Positions 58,286-64,000 of a stretch of 64,000 bases of DNA are shown here, one piece after another. This DNA is from Mytilus californianus (lineage: Eukaryota > Mollusca > Bivalvia > Mytilida > Mytilidae): positions 14,058,348-14,122,347 of the forward strand of contig NW_026262668.1 in the NCBI RefSeq assembly GCF_021869535.1, read 5' to 3'. Position numbers and translations under genes: made by a program. The notes under the pieces were generated by a model. That model searched no databases and was not told where the DNA came from. It saw only the letters and a program-made list of their open reading frames with translations. Each line of letters opens with the position of its first letter. Position 1 is the first letter of the stretch.

Positions 58286-58567
58286 GTGGCTACTTAGGTT
58301 GTTCTAAATAATACGTAGATATTATGACGATAATATTTTGCAAACCAACTTTTATTTACATTGAAAACACATAATTGTAATATATATTTATTTCAAATGT
58401 TATCTCAAAGTTTCATTTGAATTTGAACTGTGAATATGATATGGATAACATGCGTTAAAATGCCTATAAAACTAAATGTGCTTACCTGAAATTAAGGAGA
58501 AAGTTAAAAATCCCACAGCTATGTTATGTGCGTGCACAAGTGTGAAAACTCGCATTAGTACGCGAGT

Positions 58568-58605
58568 AACATATAAAATTGAGAGTGGAAATGGGGAATA
58601 TAGTA
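58568..58605 (+). repeat. Short fragment of the second mussel repeat family
   Basis: AAATTGAGAGTGGAAATGGG as at 19645, then diverges. Confidence 0.5.
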
Positions 58606-59117
58606 TATATAGTACCAGAAAATCTGGCGGGGTTACATACATGATTAATTCGTGCAGAATAGTATAGACTAAAGTCTGTTTCTGACTGTTCGTCAATGAT
58701 TGAATGAATGAATGAATTAATTAATATTTGTAAACAAAGCGTGAAGTATAGTAAAACATTCTAGCTTTACCTTCAAATAAATTAAAATGATGACACAATC
58801 ATGCCACATCTTCTTATTTTACATCATTACATACTAATATAGTAAACAAACAAACATCATAATGTTATAAAAGAATTATGTAAGTGCATGCTATTAAGAA
58901 TTTATATTCCATTTAAACTTAGTTCGATGATAAGCGCAATAAAGGATACGTATAAAATTAGGAAAATGTGTACTACCTATTTCGAAAAGTGCCCGTTTAA
59001 AATAAATTTTTACACGACAGGTTTGTTTTACAATAACATATATGTTGAATTTCTTTCGATGGACAACGTTCAGATCCGTGTTAACGTTGCTTTTCATAAA
59101 TTTGTGGTTTCAAAACC

Positions 59118-59608
59118 AAACAAAACCGGGTCCTATACATAGACAAAACCGGGTCATTGTGTAGTAAACAACATTGACAAAACCGGGTCCTTCCATTTTG
59201 ACATGACCCATTTCTTTCGTTCCATACACAGAAATACAACTATTGAGGTACTCATAGTGACTAGTTTTGCAATCTCCCTGTCAATATCTTTCTTTCCGTA
59301 CCTTTCTTTCCGTACAATGTGAACAATTTAAGGAGAAATTAAACAAATTCGAGGCAAGGTTCACTCAATTCGTGATTTTGACGTGCATTTTTACTTATTT
59401 CTCCGTTAATCTAGAACGGTTGTAAAAAATATTACATCTCACAATAGAAAATAGTTATATATGTATAATTATTCTTCGATATCATAAAAATAACAAATAA
59501 ATAAACAGAAACCTACCTTTTCTCTGTCTATTAATGTTCCGTCACCGTGCCGGATATTAGATACCATCGAGTCCAAACATTTTTTGCCGGGGTAGTTTAG
59601 ATACAGTG
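59118..59608 (-). repeat. Right TIR of the 6.23-kb element
   Basis: It is the reverse complement of the left TIR, with three GACAAAACCGGGT-type copies at 59118-59190. The pairing is nearly perfect from the first base to the inner array. One small difference is a TACCTTTCTTTCCG duplication near 59300. Confidence 0.9.
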
Positions 59609-59619
59609 TACTAAGTACA

Positions 59620-60060
59620 ACTGTTTTAAACTATCACCTGTTTAATTAAGACATCGTTCCGTATAGGTATTGTAATTACTTTAATTGTGGCACCGTTGAA
59701 ACCATTAAAAACTTTTCTTGTTCGTTTCGAAAATACTCAATATTGTCACGTGAAATGTGGAAGGATGGTCATAATTCACTATTGATATATATAATGATCT
59801 ATAATGTTAATCTAATATAATGAATACAAGTTCATATGTTCTAAATTTTCATTTGTATAATTAATACATACTACCGTACTGTATTGCTAATTGCTGCAGA
59901 TTTTACACGACTGGTCACTTTTCGTTTCGAAACGAGCGTTAGTTGTAAGATATAACTGAAATTGATAATCTCAAAAATGTTTGCTTTTTCATCGCCTGTA
60001 CAGCATGAAAGGCTCTAATTCAATGCTTAAACAAAATTCTATACATGGGTTGATTAATTT
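59620..60060. other. Non-coding stretch right of the TIR element
   Basis: AT-rich; no gene or element recognised. Confidence 0.4.
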
Positions 60061-60067
60061 ATTATTG

Positions 60068-60330
60068 GCTTTGTAAAAAGAGGAAGAAGATACCACGTGA
60101 CAATCAAAAACCATAAATTGAAGAAGAAAAACAATAGGGACAAAATAAAGAACAAGAAAACAGCATTCTATAAAACACTACATGGAACACTTAAAATTGA
60201 GCGTAATGAACATCACCAAATCGGAGTAAACTCAGGTATTCCGGAAGGGTAAGCCGTTCCTGATCTACTAGTGGCACCCACCACTATAATGACACAAGTG
60301 CTATTTTTGGTAAATCCTTTGCTAGCTTGC
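60068..60330 (+). repeat. A-rich dispersed repeat
   Basis: AAGAGGAAGAAGATACCACG, ACAGCATTCTATAAAACACT and CAGGTATTCCGGAAGGGTAA form a block order I associate with a common mussel interspersed repeat. Related pieces are at 49200 and 62865. Confidence 0.5.
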
Positions 60331-60799
60331 CAAAGAGAGTCAGTATTGGTTTCTGGAATTTAATCGATCCTCATTGCATAAATAAAGCATTTACATAAAT
60401 TTATAGAATAATTTCATTATCCTACAAGTAAAAGAGAAAAACAAAGAAGTTGAGTTATTCACCTAAATTGGATCTATCTAAATAAAAAAAGATGTGGGTA
60501 ACACTTCAATTAGACTTCAAACAACGACAAAAATATCCAAAGACATCTAGAGTACAGCATACAGTCTTCAACAACAGACCGGTGTCCATACAATAGGTCA
60601 AGCTTCAAATTTCTAAAGTTTCAAATTCTATACAATTTGTGAATGAATTTAACAGAAACCATCGGAGGTGTGCCATAAGCACATGACAAGGTTTCAACTA
60701 GTGTCAGGTACAAAAGAATGTATGGAGGTTTAATTTAATGTAGATAAACAAAACGTATATAAAGAACACATTGAAAAAATCATAACAGTAGAATGCACA

Positions 60800-61500
60800 T
60801 GTTTTTTTTCATTTTAACAGTATTCGCTTTAATGTTTTGTTTTACCTGCAGCAGTGGAACTAGTGTTATCTATCTGCAGTTATACAGGTGTATCATTTTA
60901 ACAGTATTCGCTTTAATGTTTTGTTTTACCTGCAGCAGTGGAACAAGTGCTATTTATTTGCAGTTATACAGGTGTATCATTTTAACAGTATTCGCTTTAA
61001 TGATTTGTTTAACCTGCAGCAGTGGAACTAGTGTTATCTATCTGCAGTTATACAGGTGTATCATTTTAACAGTATTCGCTTTGATGTTTTGTTTTACCTG
61101 CAGCAGTGGAACTAGTGTTATCTATCTGCAGTTATACAGGTGTATCACTTTAACAGCATTCGCTTTGATGTTTTGCTTTACCTGCAGCAGTGGAACTAGT
61201 TTTATCTATCTGCAGTTATACATGTGTATCATTTTAACAGTATTCGCTTTAATGTTTTGTTTTACCTGCAGCAGTGGAACTAGTGCTATCTATCTGCAGT
61301 TATACAGGTGTATCATTTTAACAGTATTCGCTTTGATGTTTTGTTTTACCTGCAGCAGTGGAACTAGTGTTATCTATCTGCAGTTATACAAGTGTATCAC
61401 TTTAACAGTATTCGCTTTGATGTTTTGTTTTACCTGCAACAGTGGAACTAGTGTTATCTATCTGCAGTTATACAGGTGTATCATTTTAACTGCAAATGAA
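60800..61500 (+). repeat. 84-bp satellite, eight copies, with an open 243-codon frame
   Basis: Units carry ATTTTAACAGTATTCGCTTT, GTTTTACCTGCAGCAGTGGA and TATCTGCAGTTATACAGGTG. Because 84 is a multiple of 3, the plus-strand frame 60793-61524 stays open and repeats a 28-residue hydrophobic unit (LTVFALMFCFTCSSGTSVIY). The same frame is not kept in the flanking monomeric part. I treat it as satellite, not as a gene. Confidence 0.92.
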
Positions 61501-62510
61501 CAGTTGTTAATTACCTGCATTTGAACAGATGTCTTAGTTTACCAACAGTAGAACAGGTGTTATTTACCAGCATTGAAAACAGATATAGTTTTACCTGCAG
61601 TGGAATATGGATGAATTTACCTGCACTAAAACAGGTGTTATGTTACCTGCAGTGGAATGTGTTGTTTTACCTGCAGTGGAACAGTTGAAAGATTTTCCCT
61701 GCAGTGGGACAAGTTGTTGTGTTGTTATTAAATTGGAACTGGCGTAAAATGTTGCCTGTAGTGGTAAATGTTTTGATTTAATTGCAATAAAACAGGTGTA
61801 TTGTGTTACCGGAAGTTGAAAAAGTGTATAGTTTTACCATCAGTGGAAAAAGTGTATTGTTTAACCTGCAGTGGAACAGTTGTATTGTTTTACTTGTAAT
61901 TGAACAGGTGCATTGTGTTACGCAAAGTAGAACAGGTGTTAGATTTCTGTACTTCAACACGTGTTATTTACCTGAATTGAAACAGATCTATGGTTTTACG
62001 TGCAGTGAAACAGTTATAGTTTACCTGCAGTGGAACAAGTGTTGTGTCTGCAATTGAACAGGTGTATTGGTTTACATGCAGTAGAACAAGTGTTGTGCCT
62101 ACAATTGAACAGGTGTATTGGTTTACATGCAGTGGAACAAGTGTTGTGCCTGCAATTGAACAGGTGTATTGGTTAACAAGCAGTGGAAAAGGAATATTTT
62201 TTTACTTTCAGTGGGACAGATCAAGTATCCTGTTTTACTTGCAGTAACAGGTGTTAAAAACCGAAAGTTAAAAAAATGCATGGTTTTACCTGTACGAGGG
62301 TGGGGGCTGATTTATCTTCAGTTGAACAGATGGAATTTTACTTTCAGTGGAACAGGTGTATTGTTTTACTTGCAGTTTAACAGATATTGTTTTACCTGCA
62401 ATGGAAAAGATGTTGTTTTACTTGAAAACTTTATTATTATTTTATTTGCAGTAAAACAGTGTATTGTTTTACCTGTAGTTGAATAGGCACATTGTTTACC
62501 TACAACTACA
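61500..62510 (+). repeat. ~28-32-bp monomeric satellite (TTTTACCTGCAGTGGAACAG)
   Basis: About thirty degenerate copies of TTTTACCTGCAGTGGAACAG plus a GTGTATTG-type tail. It is the ancestral monomer of the 84-bp unit at its left. Confidence 0.88.
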
Positions 62511-62704
62511 CAGGTTTATATTATGTACAATACTGATGTATGAAATTTGGGTTATAACATTTCATATTAATAACTTTATATAGACACAAAGTAATACCGA
62601 CGTTTGGATTTATTAGCTTCTCTTAGTACATGCAAAGAATACGTCAGGTTTTAAACAAAAGCATGTAGTGTCATATCAGCAGATAAGATATAGCTTTATA
62701 AATA

Positions 62705-62865
62705 AACTCATCATAGATACCAGGATTAAAATTGTGTACACCAGACGCGCATTTCGTCTACTAAAGGCTCATCAGTGACGCTAAAAATCAAAAAGGTTAA
62801 AAAGACCCAATAAAGTACGATGTTGAAGAGCATTGAGGACCCAAAATTTTGAAAGGTTTTTATAT
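62705..62865 (+). repeat. Dispersed repeat shared with 50560-50745
   Basis: CTCATCATAGATACCAGGAT, CACCAGACGCGCATTTCGTC and GCATTGAGGACCCAAAATTT. Confidence 0.8.
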
Positions 62866-63045
62866 ATAAAAGAGGCAAATGAAAACAAAGGGATCAGCAA
62901 AAATCCAAAGCCGAAGAAATACCGTCAATACCTTGGCAGGAAAACACAAAAAGCTAAAAATAAACAACAGTCCACAAAACAAAAGATAGAAAACTATAAA
63001 ATGCGCAACACGAACTACACTCAAACTGGATTACTTGTACTTAAA
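62865..63045 (+). repeat. A-rich dispersed repeat
   Basis: AAAAGAGGCAAATGAAAACA, AGAAATACCGTCAATACCTT and ACAACAGTCCACAAAACAAA. It follows the previous repeat without a gap and belongs with the 60068 family. Confidence 0.45.
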
Positions 63046-63049
63046 AAAT

Positions 63050-64000
63050 CAAACAGCCTATTGTTTATGCACGTTAGCTAACGCAACTTAATTGTGACAT
63101 GAAAACTCTATGACGTTTCTTCCAGTTCGGCAAAAAACAGCAGATTATAGTGTTCCATTTCCCGTGTTTCACGGATTCCAATATGATGTACGCGTCAAAA
63201 TAAGTTTTCTCAAGAAAACTGAAATTTAGACAAAAATTAACACGAAAGATGCTACACTACCTGTAACCATGATATTGAAGGTTCAACTACAAATATTGCG
63301 ATTTTTTACGTGTGTACAAGGGTAAATTTAAATTGACTAACGCTTAGAATTTGAATTTTGTTTTTCACTATGACTGAGCTTTTTAAAGTTTAGGCCAATA
63401 AAAATTGTTCTAGTAATTTCGATCTACTGGCACCAATTTTGACTTTTCCTCATTATCTGGATGGAGTAGTTTAACTGATTCACGTAAAACTATACCATTG
63501 TCCGATCTATTAATGAGGTGTGACAAAATCTTTAAAAGGATTAAAGGTGCATTGCATTTTGTCATTTGTCTCATTTATAATTGTCGTAAGGAAAAAAGAA
63601 TAAAGACTTCGCTTGCTCTCTCTAAAGCTTAAAGCAAAATGTTTAAGAAATCAATACTTGAATGTGAAAAAAATCTAAGGTTTGTAAAACTAAACTTTTG
63701 TTACATTAACTAATTAAAAATACGATTTCTCCGCGAAACAAATCCAACATTAATTTTCTCACTTTCAAGAAGTTACAATGACCTTAAAGATTGAAAACAA
63801 ATTTCAAGTTTCAGTGCCAGCAATTGTACATGTATACGTTGTCATTTGTTTTAATTTATAAAAAAGAACAGCTAAGTTTCAAAAGATAATGAAATGTTAA
63901 TCTTTTACATTTATATTTGTTTTGTGATATACATTTATAGTTTTAAACAGGAAATTATTACTTACAGTTCAAATGAAAATTGTTAAATTCTAAAACTAGA
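63050..64000. other. Right-end non-coding stretch
   Basis: AT-rich; no gene, array or element end is recognised up to the window edge. Confidence 0.4.

Larger units (their letters stand above)
53381..59608. mobile_element. 6.23-kb TIR element with ~490-bp nearly identical TIRs
   Basis: TACTA is duplicated directly outside (53376-53380 and 59609-59613). The ends start CACTGTATCTAAACTACCCC in both orientations. The TIRs (53381-53870 and 59118-59608) differ by only a handful of substitutions and small indels outside their innermost ACCCGGTTTTGTC triplet array. That points to a young insertion. Inside are a possible plus-strand gene end (54955-55229), a minus-strand C2H2 zinc-finger exon (55819-56354), a nested Harbinger-like element (56435-57748) and dispersed repeats. 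CAC termini and a 5-bp duplication are features of Transib/RAG-type elements, but no such transposase was recognised, so the superfamily stays open. Confidence 0.88.

Noticed and set aside
53381-59608. Firm naming as a RAG/Transib element
   Set aside because: Only the CAC start and the 5-bp duplication fit. No transposase core was recognised, and the heptamer does not match the consensus beyond four bases.
60793-61524. 243-codon ORF with repeated hydrophobic 28-residue unit
   Set aside because: It is a by-product of the 84-bp satellite period. The units differ without codon pattern, and the frame ends where the trimer array ends.

Overview
The window is from a eukaryotic, AT-rich, intron-rich genome dominated by repeats. 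It is almost certainly a marine mussel (Mytilus) or a close bivalve relative. The reasons are split genes with GT/AG introns, a single-domain angiotensin-converting-enzyme-type peptidase, a PAN plus C-type-lectin gene, Penelope-like and LINE reverse-transcriptase relics, and more than a dozen copies of a dispersed repeat (core GGAGATGTGGTATGATTGCC) that I recognise from mussel sequences. Nothing prokaryotic is present. No base composition was computed and no database search was run.

Layout. (1) 66-5912, minus strand: the first seven coding exons of an ACE-like M2 metallopeptidase. All splice phases agree, and the 3' exons lie beyond the left edge. (2) 4.9-8.4 kb: fold-back and dispersed repeats. 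(3) 10202-16259: a 6.06-kb element with about 440-bp terminal inverted repeats (TIRs) built on a GGACTTTAGCGG-type array and flanked by a TAGCTG duplication. It holds a decayed LINE and a 21-bp minisatellite. (4) 18.5-24 kb: dispersed repeats, a Penelope-like relic, tandem arrays and a 745-bp Mutator-like element (10-bp target duplication, transposase relic inside). (5) 27801-39300, minus strand: a four-exon gene for a secreted PAN/C-type-lectin protein of 219 residues. Its introns hold several minisatellites, a hairpin-array fold-back and a Harbinger-like MITE. (6) 39.8-53.2 kb: LINE and Penelope relics, a satellite in mixed orientation, a GGTCGAGACT array, an ~85-bp satellite and a ~320-bp duplicated repeat. 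(7) 53381-59608: a 6.23-kb element with about 490-bp, nearly identical TIRs and a TACTA duplication. It encloses a C2H2 zinc-finger exon, a possible convergent plus-strand gene end and a nested Harbinger-like element. (8) 60.8-62.5 kb: a satellite in which an ~28-bp monomer has become an 84-bp trimer that opens a 243-codon frame. The rest is AT-rich non-coding DNA.

The two host genes are independent: one a secreted dipeptidase, the other a secreted lectin of the kind mussels have in large numbers. The main interest is the two large TIR elements, and a theme shared by most of the TIR elements here: short tandem arrays placed in mirror orientation in or next to the TIRs. I found no convincing CRISPR, tRNA, rRNA or operon-type feature.
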